Of a DNA stretch of 64,000 nt, positions 38,919 to 50,521 are shown one piece after another. Position 1 is the first letter of the stretch; every line of letters begins with the position of its first letter. Source of the DNA: Hydractinia symbiolongicarpus (taxonomy: Eukaryota > Cnidaria > Hydrozoa > Anthoathecata > Hydractiniidae); assembly GCF_029227915.1 (NCBI RefSeq), contig NC_079882.1, positions 19,356,501 to 19,420,500 of the forward strand. The letters are read 5' to 3'. The translations under genes and the position numbers were made by a program. The notes beneath the pieces are model-generated. The model was not told where the DNA came from and did no database searches. It saw only the letters and a program-made list of their open reading frames with translations.

Positions 38919-39974
38919 ATGGCAAGAGACAAAAGCCTGTGTGTAACATACTTGTTGTGGTTCTTCTTCGGCTGGTTAGGTGCACATCATTTTTATTTAA
39001 AGAGAGACAAACAGGCATTCGTATGGTTGTCTACATGCGGCGGTTTCCTCTATATTGGATGGGTAAGAGACTTTTGGCGAATACCAGAATATGTCGAAGA
39101 TGCTAACGAAGAACCGGAATATATGGAGACGCTCACGCGAAAAATGAAACTACGAAAGGAGCCTCCGTTTAACACTTCGCGTTTTTCTGGAGAAATGTTA
39201 ATAGGTTATTTTTATGGTTTACTTGTCATCTTCGCCATTCCAGAAGAGATGCCAGCGTCTATCACAGGCTTACTTGTGTGTTTGGGTATTACTGCTGGTG
39301 TGTACATAGTTGGAAACATTGGAAGAGAACAGGGTCCCTTCACAAAGCCATACTTGGCCGCACTGGCTTGTTATACATTACTTGCACATTTAACCAACGA
39401 TCAACCTAATTACATATACTGCTCAATGGCTTCGGCTGCCATGTTTAATTACTATAGACAGTATCGAAAGAAAGTTGTCAGGAAGCCATTTTGTACTCGA
39501 GTTTCGCATTTATCTACTGGAGCAACAGTCATTTTTGTACTTTGGACTTGCTTTTTTTATTTCAACGCTCATATTACGTACCAAGATGGGGAAAAAATCA
39601 AACTACGTGACTCGATCAATCATTTCTTTAAATCTCCAGCATGGTTGAATTTTAAACAAACTATGTGGCAGTTATATGAAGAAGGCAGTAAAAATGGATG
39701 GAAAAACCTCTACGATGAAATTATCAAATCTCTCGATCCCACAGGTGAAGCAAACGCGTATAAAACTCTTGGACTTAGCACAAATGCCTCTGAGGCAGAG
39801 ATTCGTAGAATGTATAAAACACTTGTTGTGAAATGGCATCCTGATCGATACAAAGGGGATGATAAGGAATCTGCACAGAAACATTTTATAGAAATACAAC
39901 AAGCATATGAGATCTTAACCAAGCGAAAGAAATCATCCAAGACCTCTACAGCAAAGGACAGGACTGAATTCTAG
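38919..39974 (+). CDS. DNAJC22: DnaJ homolog subfamily C member 22 (TM2 + J domain)
   Basis: The coding region is uninterrupted and gives 351 residues (human about 340). An N-terminal TM2-type module (residues 1-55: LCVTYLLWFFFGWLGAHHFY, FVWLSTCGGFLYIGWVRDFW) is followed by several transmembrane segments and a C-terminal J domain (about 280-340) with the Hsp70-stimulating HPD motif at 307-309 (KWHPDRYKGDD) and AYEILTKRKK. This order, membrane module first and J domain last, is specific to DNAJC22, the orthologue of the Drosophila protein wurst, implicated in clathrin-mediated endocytosis. The ATG at 38919 starts the conserved MA-x-LxVTY-like N-terminus; the frame is open ten codons further upstream, but without an ATG. 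No intron interrupts the coding region, unlike most neighbours. Confidence 0.95.
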   Translation: MARDKSLCVTYLLWFFFGWLGAHHFYLKRDKQAFVWLSTCGGFLYIGWVRDFWRIPEYVEDANEEPEYMETLTRKMKLRKEPPFNTSRFSGEMLIGYFYGLLVIFAIPEEMPASITGLLVCLGITAGVYIVGNIGREQGPFTKPYLAALACYTLLAHLTNDQPNYIYCSMASAAMFNYYRQYRKKVVRKPFCTRVSHLSTGATVIFVLWTCFFYFNAHITYQDGEKIKLRDSINHFFKSPAWLNFKQTMWQLYEEGSKNGWKNLYDEIIKSLDPTGEANAYKTLGLSTNASEAEIRRMYKTLVVKWHPDRYKGDDKESAQKHFIEIQQAYEILTKRKKSSKTSTAKDRTEF

Positions 39975-41533
39975 ATATGTAATTAGCTACCTCCTTTTAA
40001 TGTATTTATTTTAATATCAATTCTAATTTCGTAGAACTGTTTTAGTGATCAATTATTTATAAAAAGTAGTGAAATTCCGAGATGGCGGACATTGTTCTAT
40101 TCGATAGATTGCCAAAATATACATTTAAAAATAAAAGTCACATTATTTACAAAAACATTTATCTTCAAAGTGCTAAAACATCCTTTAAGTGTTCAAAAAT
40201 ATTGTCCAAAACTGAGTAAGTGAAGAGTTTGCACTTTTTTGTGTGCATATAATCCTTAATACGGGATAATTTAAACACGGGTACACACAAAACAAATTAA
40301 AGTCAGTTAACTTTCGCGGAAAGAAAATATTTTTGAAAATTTAAATAAAATAGGACGCTAAAGTCTTACATCAGCAAGCTTTTTTTAAAAAAAAAATTGT
40401 GACAGCTAATTCCTAACCCAAGCATGGACTGGTTACGCTACTTACGCGATTGTCACACTCACCAACTCAAGCCGAATATCAAATCTTGTGCGACCAAGGA
40501 TTAGGTGAGGGATGTAAAATGACAACTAATTTTTATGCAAATATCTTTTAAAAAACAAAGAGTCCTATCAACATCAGCAATGGGAATGAAAATTTGAGCT
40601 TTTGTATAAACATTAAAAATTCTAAATCATCTTATTAATTTTATTGACGAAAAACTTTTAATCTGATTAACACCCTTCCATCTTGTCATGTAAAACTATT
40701 TTTATTTTTAAAATCCTTTTTTTCCAGTCATATATCATTCATTTTTGTTTGTCTGTATTCTTCAAACATTTAAATGCATTTTATAATTTATAAAAAATCT
40801 TCAAGACAAGAAACAAAATTATATGCCGCCATATTTTGTTTCCCGTTGAAGAGGCGCTGTCTTAACCAAATCATTGGGCGCCGCCTTCCCAAGAATAGTT
40901 ATAACAGCATCTTTTTTTATAGATGGTAACTTTGCATTTTTGATCTTACATTTTCAAATAGGACAAACGCTGGCTGAATGACGCACGACGTAACGTACTT
41001 AGCAAGTTGGTTTATCACGTACCTTTTAGTGACTAAACAGTGTTACAAGACAAGACATCTTCCTAACTTTTTTGCATTCTTGTTAATCAATAAAACCGGT
41101 TGCATTCAAAAAGTACATTTGATGAAATAATAATCATTCCAGAACCCCCATCCCACCCTCACCTCGCAAATTCCCCTTTCCCCTTACGTGTGCAAAATGC
41201 CCCTCTCCAAGTTTGTTTTTATACGCTTTTAAATAACCCAAATCTTGACCCCCCTCCCCTTAACCCCAAACCACTAAACCATCCCCCCCCCACACACACA
41301 CTTCAAGCGTACTTTTTAAATGCCGCTATAAAATGATTTGATATTCAAACAAAAACTCAAATAAACAAACCCAAAGCCTCAGCATCAAGTCCTCTGTACA
41401 AGTATAAATAAATAAATCCGTATTTAAAGCCAATTTGAAAGTTACTGAATCTTGAATAAGTTATTGAAAATTTGGAGGCTAAAATAAGAAAGTTATAAAA
41501 ATTAACAAGATGTAATAAACTTCAATCAACGAC
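39975..41533. other. Convergent spacer between DNAJC22 and the minus-strand coiled-coil gene
   Basis: AT-rich sequence holding the two 3' ends. A short frame at 40082-40218 starts ATGGCGGAC and ends at a strong donor-like gtaagt, but no compatible downstream exon was found. A C-rich stretch (aacccccatcccaccctcacc and cccccccccacacacacac) lies at about 41146-41300. No gene can be supported. Confidence 0.4.
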
Positions 41534-44500
41534 TTAACAAAACGATCTAAATACCTCTGCTGCAAATTCAGCATCACCCTCCTGTGTCGTGTGTTTTTTT
41601 TGACGTCGTCGTCGACGTCGGCCAACAACAAGCTCTTCATGCACTTCTGCAGTCAGACCAGTCTCACCCTCACCACCGCTGGTTTGATTTGGCTGTTGTC
41701 GTACAAGTGCATCTCGTTCACTGTTTACTCTTGTGTCGATTTTTCCTCGCATTTGTCCTTCACGAAGTTTCTTGCTATCTGCAATTTGAGCAACAACGTC
41801 TTTTGCTCGACGTTTTGCAACAACTGGCAATACAATATCATCATGTGGCATAGGAGCTGGTCTTGGTTCATGTTCCGCAACGACACCCACTTGTGGAACT
41901 TGTGGAATTGCACCTTGAGCTGATAGGTCATTCCGTTTGTGGCAACGTCTAGCATCCACATGAGCATGCTTTTCTTTCAATTTCTAAGAAGTCAAAATTT
42001 GTTTGCTAAACTATGTAATAATATACATAAGTTCAACAATAATTAAAGAACATACTTCAACTTTGACTGACAGGTTGTTGTTTCGTCTACCTTTACTAGA
42101 AGCCAAACTTCTTTGCAGTTCTACAGCACGCTTATGTCGTCGTTCCATTTCCTCAATCTCCTTTTTCTCCTTTTGAGCGCGAACAGCTTCTGCGCGTTCA
42201 TTGATCAAGTTCGTTTTCTATAAAAACAAATGTGTACTTTTTTTACCAAGCTATTTTTTTAATAAATCTTCTAAACTTATACAGCCATTGTTTACATAAA
42301 GACATATCATCCATACCTCCAATTTAGCATCATTTAAAACATCTTTGTTCAACTTTATGGCCTTTTCTTTGGTCTTTATATGCTCAAGTTGAGCCCTTCT
42401 TCGCTCGGCTTCAAGAGCTTTCAAATCAATTTTTGTTTTGTTTACGCGATCTCTTCGTGCGCTGATTGGTCGAATACGCTCATGCTGCATTTTTAGTCGG
42501 GCCTCCTCTGCTTTTATTTGTTCCAATCGTAACTCCATGATTGTCTTTTGTTTTCTTCTTCGGTCAGCACTTGGTTCTTTAGGTTTTGGTGTAGCACACC
42601 TTGAACCAGGCTTTCGATCATGTTCGTCCCAATGAGGTATTTCGAAATGAACATGTCGCTTAGCACCAGTTGGAATATCCTCATAATCTACATTTAATGC
42701 AGGTGAAAATGTGTTGCAAGATTCGCCGTCAACAGGTGTGTTGGGGGATTGAACAAAAAGCAACTGAAGTTCACTATCAGTCTCATCATCACTTTCTCTG
42801 TCAGCACGATCTTCATCATTGATGTTATCATGCACCGAGGCATTTTTTGATGTCTTTAGTGCTGTAAAAGACTTTGCACGTTTCAAACCTTTTCTTTTCT
42901 TCTTCTTTCCAGTCTTACCCTTGGTAACCATCTTTGATCCATCTTCTTGATGTAATGCAATACTCTTTCCTGTTATCGCAATTGGTGCATTTTTATCGAC
43001 AACGTTTATTTTCAATACTCCAAAGCATGGTCCAATAAGATTGTAACACGTCTCTCGCACTCTGTCTTTTCTGCTCATGCAATATCCACATTCGACTTTT
43101 AAATTGCCAGGGACCTTGTTGGACACACCTTTAAGCGGAAACAATTTACCTTTCTTTTCTACAACTTTTGCTTTCGCTTTGACTTTGCCTGTTTTCTTCT
43201 TTCGTTTGAAAAAATTTGAAAAAAGCTTGAATTTTTTGTTATCTTTTTGCGCGATTACTTCGGGGGTTTCCAAACTTTCTTCGTTAACCTTTTTTCGCAG
43301 TCGTAAACATCGGAAAATTCTTCGGAATCTTTTCTTTACTGGCTTCTCCTGTTCACCCTGTTCGTTATTGGTTGCATTTTTGTCCAGCTTTTTCAGGCGT
43401 CGCACCATCGCAGCAAATTTCGCGTTCGAAGCTTCCGAGTCAATATTATGATTATTCGTTTTTCGCTTCTTCTTCTCAGCAGTTTTACTCTCTTTTTTAA
43501 CGGGTGGTGGCAGGGGTGGCAAAACTCGAGGTGGGAGGGGTCGTCTTTCGGGCTTTGGCACAGCTAAAAATAAATAAATCGTTTGCAGATGCAGTCCAGT
43601 CTGGTTCTTGCTTTCGTTTTCTTAGCTCACAGGATTAAAAATGTCCCACGTTTCGTTTCATAAATTTATGTATTACCGAGCATCTGCACCAAACTGTGAA
43701 TGGCCAAATTCTATTCATTGCGGCGTGAGTGGCAAGGTGCTATGTTGAAATTTAAGATTACCAGATTGTTACAATATGAAAAGAAAATACTGGTAAGAAA
43801 CTCCACTACTACGTGCTAGTACATAATGACGCTGCTGAAAACAAGTTGCAGATTCATACTACATTGGGAGAATTGAAAAGTACTTTGATAAAGCTAAAAA
43901 TGTGCGTTTAATCGCTTTACTTATCTAGCAAACGTATTTGAAAACTGGCGATTCTACAGCCATTCGGAAAGTAACCAAAAATGGGTTACCAATTAACTAA
44001 GGGACCAACCTCGATCCCAAGACCTGTTATCTCTTTTTGCATATCGGACCTTTCCAATAAGAGCAGTGCCGATGAGAAACTAAAAATCCTGAGAATGAGG
44101 TTGCTAAGTGACGTTTAATCGAGAAAAGCGATTCTATATAACTTCGAAATTGAGATAGTCTGAGCTCTATATAGTGATTAAGGCCTCTTTGGCTTAGATA
44201 CTATAGAGTGAAATTTGAGGGACTCGTACAGTATATCAGTCAAATGATATTTGCAAGAGAAAAGAAACCAAACAGTGACTTGAGCACTTAAGAATTATGT
44301 TACTATTTCAGGGGGACATTGTTTACTCGAGGAGGGAAGCATTTATCCTTATTTTATTTAATCGAAGCATTAAAATTATTCTATTTTCCAAAAAATGTGT
44401 TTCGAACGTTGTTAAAAATATTTCATGCGCTCCATCGCGGGGTATAATTGAACTTCTTTCAGTTTTAATGTAAAACAATTAAACAGAAAATCCTTTTTTA

Positions 44501-45669
44501 GCTTTCAAAAAAGCAAGGTTTTACTGTGAAGTACCACTAAGAAGTGCAAAAGCTTTTGCAGTGAAGATAGAAAAGTTTTATTTCAAATTTTATCAAAAAC
44601 AATTTTAGAAAGGGTGAGAGGTACAAAAAAATAAACAAATGCAAATTTTCTGTGTGCAAAACGTTAGATTTTTTGAAGTTAAACAAAAACATCGGATTTC
44701 GTGCGAAAATATATTCCATGGACGAAGAAGATACTGAAAAGACTTTTCTATTGTTGCCAGAAAAGCTGAGCAAAAGGGGATTATCAAGTTTTTGTCATGA
44801 TACTAAGGCGAAAAATGACAAGCAAGAGAAGAAGATAAATCAAGAATTTAAGATTTCGAGGTATTTAGCTAGCGAAGTATTTATTTATTTATTTTTTTAA
44901 AAAAAGGAAAACATCACAAAAATGTTTAAGTCAAAATAGTTGTTGCGAAATGTTTTTCACAAGTTAGCTAGCTAGCTATATCTAATAAAATGTTTACATA
45001 ACTGTTGCTTTGAGTGTTAAAGTTGATAAGGGAATGCCAAAGAGGTAGATTATACGACAACAAAAAACTAAACGATCGAAAATCATTGAGAACCAACTCG
45101 CAAAAGACGTTTAAATTAAATTTTGAACTACACATAGTAAGTTGAAATGTTAATTCGCTTTAGTGCAAACCTCTGCTAATAATAACCTTGCGTCTATACA
45201 AGTAAAAAGATAGATCAAGGCATAGCTAGTTTTGGACAAAAAATAAATCACTTTAAGGGAGCTGTAGCCACAGTTATGCTATGGGAATGATGCACAACAA
45301 AGCCGCACAAGTGACGATGTACAACGAATTTAAAGCCACAAATTTGCCATCTCTTGTTAAACGTTTAACAATTCTAATTTTGAAACTATAAGCCTAGGTG
45401 CTGATTCATGAGACACGATACACAATTCGTTTGTGCCTTAACAAAAAACAGAAACGAAATCTAAAACAGTAATAAAAATAATTGTAAGAATTGTTCTTAC
45501 CATTTATCAATACTACTAACTCGCTTTCTTGCGTTTCTTTTTGAGCTTCTTGCAAGGAATCTACTTCCAAACTGTCATCTTCATCAAGACCTTTTACGCG
45601 TATAAATGTATGCGTTGGTTCTTCCGCTCTTGTCTCCGCAACTGCTTCACGCAACCGCCGAGCGGCCAT
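41534..45669 (-). CDS. Basic coiled-coil protein of unknown function, 4 exons
   Basis: Minus-strand exons 45669-45501, 43563-42317, 42217-42056 and 41983-41534 join in frame to 675 residues, with clear acceptors (tatttttag, tttttatag, gacttcttag). Seen: an N-terminal segment MAARRLREAVAETRAEEPTH; a Pro-rich patch (RRPLPPRVLPPLPPP); Lys-rich clusters that could serve nuclear or nucleolar targeting (EKKKRKTNN; FFKRKKKTGKVKAKAK; KTGKKKKRKGLKRAK); a Cys-containing block (VECGYCMSRKDRVRETCYN); an acidic stretch; a charged coiled coil (about 355-480: ELRLEQIKAEEARLKMQHER, EAERRRAQLEHIKTKEKAIK, continuing into exon 3 EEMERRHKRAVELQRS); and a C-terminus with RRRRRQKKH, ending FRSFC. I do not recognise a family; the function is unknown. 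The start ATG (45667-45669) is the first in frame. Confidence 0.8.
44718..44860 (+). CDS. Possible orphan first exon inside the opposite-strand intron
   Basis: An ATG-initiated frame of 47 codons (MDEEDTEKTFLLLPEKLSKR..., ending FKISR) stops at a donor-like gtattt. It lies on the plus strand within intron 1 of the minus-strand coiled-coil gene. The composition is protein-like (charged, with no low-complexity runs), but I found no downstream exon and recognise no family. It may be chance. Confidence 0.2.
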
Positions 45670-46466
45670 ACTTTACAATGTGTAATACACCAAAACTGTG
45701 ATTCTTTACTCCTTTGGTTAATGCGCGTCTGGTCTCTTTAAAGGATGATGTTTGGAATGAAGACATAAACGAAGGTGACTCAAATTTATAAAAGTTTTAG
45801 AAATAATACGTCATTTAAAAAACACTGCACACGGGGGTTTAAGGTTATGATTTTAACTGACGCCGTTATGAGGGGCAATCATAACAATGCCTGAACAGTT
45901 TTGTCTTAACAGATCACTTGGGTCAATTATAGGTCAATTATTTTTGCATGAAGGCACGCTTAGAAAAAGTTAGTATTAAATTTCATTAGTATCAAACACC
46001 TTTATATTCCCCCGGTATTTTATACAATGACGCAAAAAAGGACACTTGTCTTGCGTCAATTTGACGTCAAATTCTGTACTTGTGAAATTTGCACAACAAA
46101 TAAAATTGCGAAAATATTTAATATATGACATTTTTAATTTTATGTTTACATGTTTCCAACTAGTTACCATATACCTAAGAATTTAAGGTTTACATACTTT
46201 CGTCCTTCTTTTAACTTCTCATGTGCGATAAAAAGACGTAATTTACTTGCCACCCTAAATGTGCCAAGATTGAGTCAGTATGGTAAAAGCTATTGTAGAG
46301 CTCACTGATCTTATACCTCTTTGTTATATCATTTATTACTTACAATTAATGTGGTATGGAACAATGTACAACAAAAAGGACAACTAAATTCTCAGGATTT
46401 ATTGGTGTAGAAGAATAAATATTAGCCTTTTTTTCATCAATATTTGGTAAATTTAAATCGTAAGGT

Positions 46467-46576
46467 ACGAACGCTAGTTCGAAAATTGAATTTGTAATAT
46501 ACTTATTATCAATTTTTCAAATCCTGAACATGAAAATCAAACTTACTATAAATTCGATTTTCGGATTAGCGTTCGA
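46467..46576. repeat. MITE with about 35-bp inverted ends
   Basis: cgaacgctagttcgaaaatt at the left matches the inverted right end cgattttcggattagcgttcg with few mismatches, and the next block (gaatttgtaata versus actataaattc) also pairs. The total length is about 110 bp, with no coding content. Confidence 0.8.
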
Positions 46577-47045
46577 AATTTAGTATCATTCAACTCTCCC
46601 GTTCGTGCTCAATAATCAAGAATTTCATCATTCCCGTCCCCAGAACGTTTTGCCTTTCCAGGGAGAACGAGGATAGAATGTCATTACTCAGATACATTAG
46701 TACAGCGCGTTGCGTTATGTTTCTTTTTTTCTTTATAAATTCTGACATAGTATATATTAAAGGTCAAATTTTGTGTTTTGTGTATAAGAATGAATTTAAT
46801 CCTGATTTTTTAACTTCGATGCAAGGAAGGTATTAAAAAGTATGAAAACTGAATTAGCCATAAAGCTATTTTTACTACTGTCTCACTCCTTCAAACTCCT
46901 ACTACTATCTCACTTCTTTGTCCCTTCGTCCCTTCGGATATGTGATTGGTGAAAAGGAATGTAAAACTTAAGAAGTCCCGAGGCAGGCCTAGATAATCTT
47001 TTTTTGTTGTCCTTTAAGCGTCTATCGTATTTTCATTTCCGGACG

Positions 47046-47072
47046 ATGAGTCGCCGTCAAATAAATGTACGG
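47046..47072 (+). CDS. Possible orphan first exon
   Basis: ATGAGTCGCCGTCAAATAAA begins a 9-codon segment (MSRRQINVR) ending exactly at a strong donor (gtaagt). A candidate partner after the acceptor at about 47200 gives FGKVVYENWEPN and a stop. A real gene this small is doubtful; it may be a first exon whose rest is lost or distant. Confidence 0.2.
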
Positions 47073-47693
47073 GTAAGTTGTCGTGAATTTTCATCATCGC
47101 GAAATAAAAAAATCTGCACCTTTATAAAAGTTTATTTCATAAATCCGGAAAATTTTGCACTACTTATTCTTAATTTCTTTTTTTCTGAAATATATGTACA
47201 GTTTGGCAAAGTTGTCTACGAGAACTGGGAACCAAATTAAGGCCGCAAACTGCTTGCAGGCGCTTTACCACTTCATGAATTGGTCACACGAAAACATAAA
47301 GTCAAACGAGAGAAATGTGAACAAAACACGCGAAGAGAAGATGGCAAGCTTGACAACTTCTTAGATAATTTTTTTCTTATTTCAATATAACTTGCTGTGC
47401 TAGCTACTTATATTTAATAGTCTAGACGTCTACGATAGCCCCTATAAGTCCCTCCTTTTCTTTATTTTTAAATGTGAAACTTTTCAGAGGCGAACCTAGC
47501 TAATATGTGTGGTGTTATAAAAGTCCACCCAGACCTACCCACTTTCACATCGCAATTTTTGACATTCAGAGTCGGAAGAACTATAAAGCGACACAAAATA
47601 TATTTTATGCTGATATCCGCCATATTCACTGATCCAGGAGTTAGCTAACACATTAATTTTTTTTAAAGAAAACAGAACTTTTAGCTAAGCGAA

Positions 47694-47758
47694 ATGAGTG
47701 GCATATTTGGATTTATCAGCAAAAATTATAAAGTGGCAGGAAAAGAGGAATGTGCAAG
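47694..47758 (+). CDS. Possible orphan first exon
   Basis: An ATG frame of 21 codons (MSGIFGFISKNYKVAGKEEC...) ends at a donor gtgaag. A pyrimidine-rich acceptor-like site (acttttag) lies 10 nt before the ATG, as in UPRT and NUDT21. No downstream exon was found before the THAP element at 49006, which may have disrupted the locus. I do not recognise the product. Confidence 0.25.
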
Positions 47759-48769
47759 GTGAAGCAAAGTAATTATCAGTCCATTTTGAGGAGAAATCTG
47801 CAGAAAAAGACCTTTCTTCACTAAACCTATCTTTTTTCTTGGCACGCAAATGCTAGAGCCATAAAGCTTACCACTGAAAAGTAGACAAATGATGTCGCCC
47901 TCTTATCCCTCTGTAAGAATTAGGACCGTAATATCAAACATTTGATTTGTGTGGTCATATCTTTATAAACTCAAAAGTTTTGCTACTAATAGAGGAAAAT
48001 TTGTATGTTTTCACAAATTTTGGTGCTAAATTAAAGTAAGTTGGTAAAAATGTTGTTGAAAATGATCAGTATATTTTAACCATGAACAACCAGAAAATTT
48101 TAACCATTCCAGAATTATTGATCTTTGCTTTAAATTCTGCTAGAAGTGCTAAGGGTCCTGAGAACTAGTTTAAAATAGCATGCCGAAGTTCCAATTAAAC
48201 AAGGCGCCAAGTTATCATTAAGTATTGGTATAATGCACAATTTAAAAAATTTATGCTTTAAGAATGAATGAAAAGTACCAATTACGTGTAGGTTACGGAA
48301 ATACCCTTTGTATATAAAACTCTGGAAGAAACATAGTAAACATATCATACAAGACGCCGTATATAAGCTTTTAAAAAGATAATGATAAGAAAATCACACA
48401 AAACCACTTGAAATAAATCATGTGCGTATATATTTCAAAACTAAACAAAATACATTAAGAACTAAAAATTTTTATGGAAAATGTTCGAAAACTTTTTCGT
48501 ACAAGATTTAAGTCAAAAATGTATGGGTAAGTGTTTTGAATAAATTTTAAACACATTACCAAAGTAATGCTTACGGGAAATGACACAACAAAAAACTAGA
48601 AGCATTTAAAGTGTACATAAATTCAATTAAGATCTAAAAAAGGGTCTTCAGGATCCAACTTTATAGATGAGCCTGAATAAAAACTGCAGTTTTTATTGAT
48701 TTTCTGATTACCCCATGTATATAAAATTTCAATGCACTGGTCCTTTTTAAAAAAATTAGAAAACCCAAA

Positions 48770-48868
48770 ATTTTCGAACAAAAAAACTTTTGGTAGACAA
48801 ATTTTGAACGGAAAAATTTTCTACAAAAAAGAAAATCCAAAAGTTTTTCTGTCTGAAAATTTTCGTCC
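48770..48868. repeat. Imperfect foldback
   Basis: aaattttcgaacaaaaaaac followed by ttttgg is mirrored by ccaaaagtttttctgtctg followed by aaaattttcg. The arms are about 28 nt with a spacer of about 40 nt. It is probably a small miniature element next to a cgaaatt-type repeat. Confidence 0.55.
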
Positions 48869-49005
48869 CTAATGTACTAAAAAAAGAAGCATTTCGTGAA
48901 TTTTCATAAATTCATTAAATCGCGAAATTTAATATTTTACTAATGAATCGCAAAATTAAGTTCAGCAAGAATTTAACTATTAATTAATTACAGTAATCCT
49001 CTTAA

Positions 49006-50470
49006 AGGGGAACTCCAGTAAAAATCACTTTTTCCTTTTTTGTTATATACGTACTCAGAAACGCATAAGAAATAAAAAAAACTTACTTTACTTGTTTTTC
49101 TTTATTGAAATTGTTGTACACGCCTTCACATATTCAATTTTTTTCTCATAAAATACAGAAAGTCGCGATTTCATTTAGGACTGGATCCGATGATAAATAA
49201 TGACATCACATTGTGCAGAAAGTTTAAGCGAGCGCAGAGAACGTTCATATTAAGACCTATAGCTTACATTAAATTGCTTTTTGTATGTAATTTACGTTTA
49301 AATCTTTAAAAAATGGTTAGTTGCTCTGCGTTTTGATGTACCAATCAATTAGAGAAGTGTAAAGAAGTAAGTTTTCACAGAATCCCATCTGTGAAAAACA
49401 AAGAACTCAAAAATGGCTAAACAAATGATGTAGCGATCAAAGTTTTTATATTTGGTTAGCCCACTTCACAGATAGTTCTTTTAAAGGAGATTTCCAGGAA
49501 ATAAACTTCCATATTAAAATATTGCCACTTTTTAAAAATGCCATTTCAGCTAGTGAACGCGATCAAAGTTTTTCATTTCTTCTCATTTCATTATTTGTAC
49601 TTATATCCACAGAACACAACCAAATAACGTTTTATACATTTTTATATTAAATAAAAGAAAATTATACCAATTTCCAATACAAACACAGACAAAAAAGTTT
49701 TCTGGTCACACCTGTATCTTTCGTAGCACTCAAGTTTGTATTCTTTGTTTTTCTAAAAAGAAGCTTTTTTGATTCAAGGACATGCCAAATATTTTCAGGG
49801 GGGTAAATGTACCTATTTTCTTCAATCTTTTTAACTGTTTAAGGCTGCATGCAATGCTGATAATGCAGTTCCTAAAACCAACTACTTATAAGTCAGTAGA
49901 AAAATATTGCTGAATTGCGAAATAAAAATAAATTGACAGTTTTTTGACAAAATGCTAATAAAAGTGATTAAATATATTTTTTATTTCTTTAAAAAGAAAA
50001 TATTTTGCTAACATTGTTACTTTGGGTCAGTAAAAAACACCTCGTCACTTTGCATCATTATTAATTTCTCCCTTGTAAGACACAAGAGGTTCAAAATCGT
50101 GTGGCTGTAGCTTTGTAAAGTCTTTCATGAAGAGAATTATCCGATCCTATGTTTTCTAAGTTATAATCTTCGTCATTATTACAAGACGTCTTATCAACAA
50201 ACAATGTAAACAGCAAGTAAACAAACTTTTGGGTGTGCTGCTGAGCTCATGGACTTTCTGCACGATGTGACGTATGCTTATTTATTCGGACCTAGTCCTC
50301 TCGACTTTACGCAACTTTGCAAATTTATTTAAAATTGAAGATGTTTACAGACCCGATTAAGGTATAAATAAAGATTTTTAACGATTGTAAAAGGTTTACT
50401 CTGACATATTTATGTATTGTCTTATCAAAATAACATTTTTTTCAAATATTTTTTTTTCACCGGAGTGCCA
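49006..50470 (+). mobile_element. THAP-domain DNA transposon with long inverted ends, upstream of UPRT
   Basis: The left end ggggaactccagtaaaaa is matched in inverse by tttttcaccggagtgcc at 50453-50469. Further inside, aggactggatccga with tcacattgtgcagaaagt (about 49170-49225) pairs with actttctgcacgatgtga and tcggacctagtcct (about 50250-50300). The inverted ends therefore extend over some 230 bp. Between them lies a decayed THAP reading frame. The element is about 1.46 kb and ends about 50 bp before the UPRT start codon. It is deleted or non-autonomous: no catalytic transposase domain is visible. Confidence 0.75.
49313..49505 (+). pseudogene. Decayed THAP domain
   Basis: The ATG at 49313 opens MVSCSAF, then a stop at the position where the family has Gly, then CTNQLEKCKEVSFHRIPS and a frame change at the Lys/Trp position. 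Further on, AHFTDSSFKGDFQ appears in another frame (about 49460-49500). Together these match the C-x-C ... FHRIP ... W ... C-x-x-HF order of a THAP zinc finger. The stop and frameshifts make it non-functional. Confidence 0.65.
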
Positions 50471-50513
50471 TACATCTTCCACTTCTGTTGTATATATTAC
50501 GTACGCATATTTT

Positions 50514-50515
50514 AG
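50514..50515 (+). promoter_or_regulatory. Acceptor-like AG 6 nt before the UPRT start
   Basis: gcatattttag|cctaat is followed at once by the ATG at 50522. It fits either a 5' UTR intron or a spliced-leader trans-splicing site. There is little room for a conventional 5' UTR, because the THAP element ends about 50 bp upstream. Confidence 0.45.
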
Positions 50516-50521
50516 CCTAAT

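Larger units (their letters stand above)
45670..50521. other. Gene-poor region with repeats and orphan exon-like segments
   Basis: A divergent spacer between the coiled-coil gene (-) and UPRT (+). It contains a MITE (46467-46576), exon-like segments at 47046-47072 and 47694-47758, a foldback (48770-48868), a cgaaatt-type repeat (48890-48970) and a THAP transposon (49006-50470). No complete gene was recognised. Confidence 0.5.

Noticed and set aside
40082-40218. ATGGCGGAC-initiated frame ending at a strong gtaagt donor downstream of DNAJC22
   Set aside because: All candidate acceptors downstream (about 40407, 40424, 40962) led to immediate stops in the required phase.
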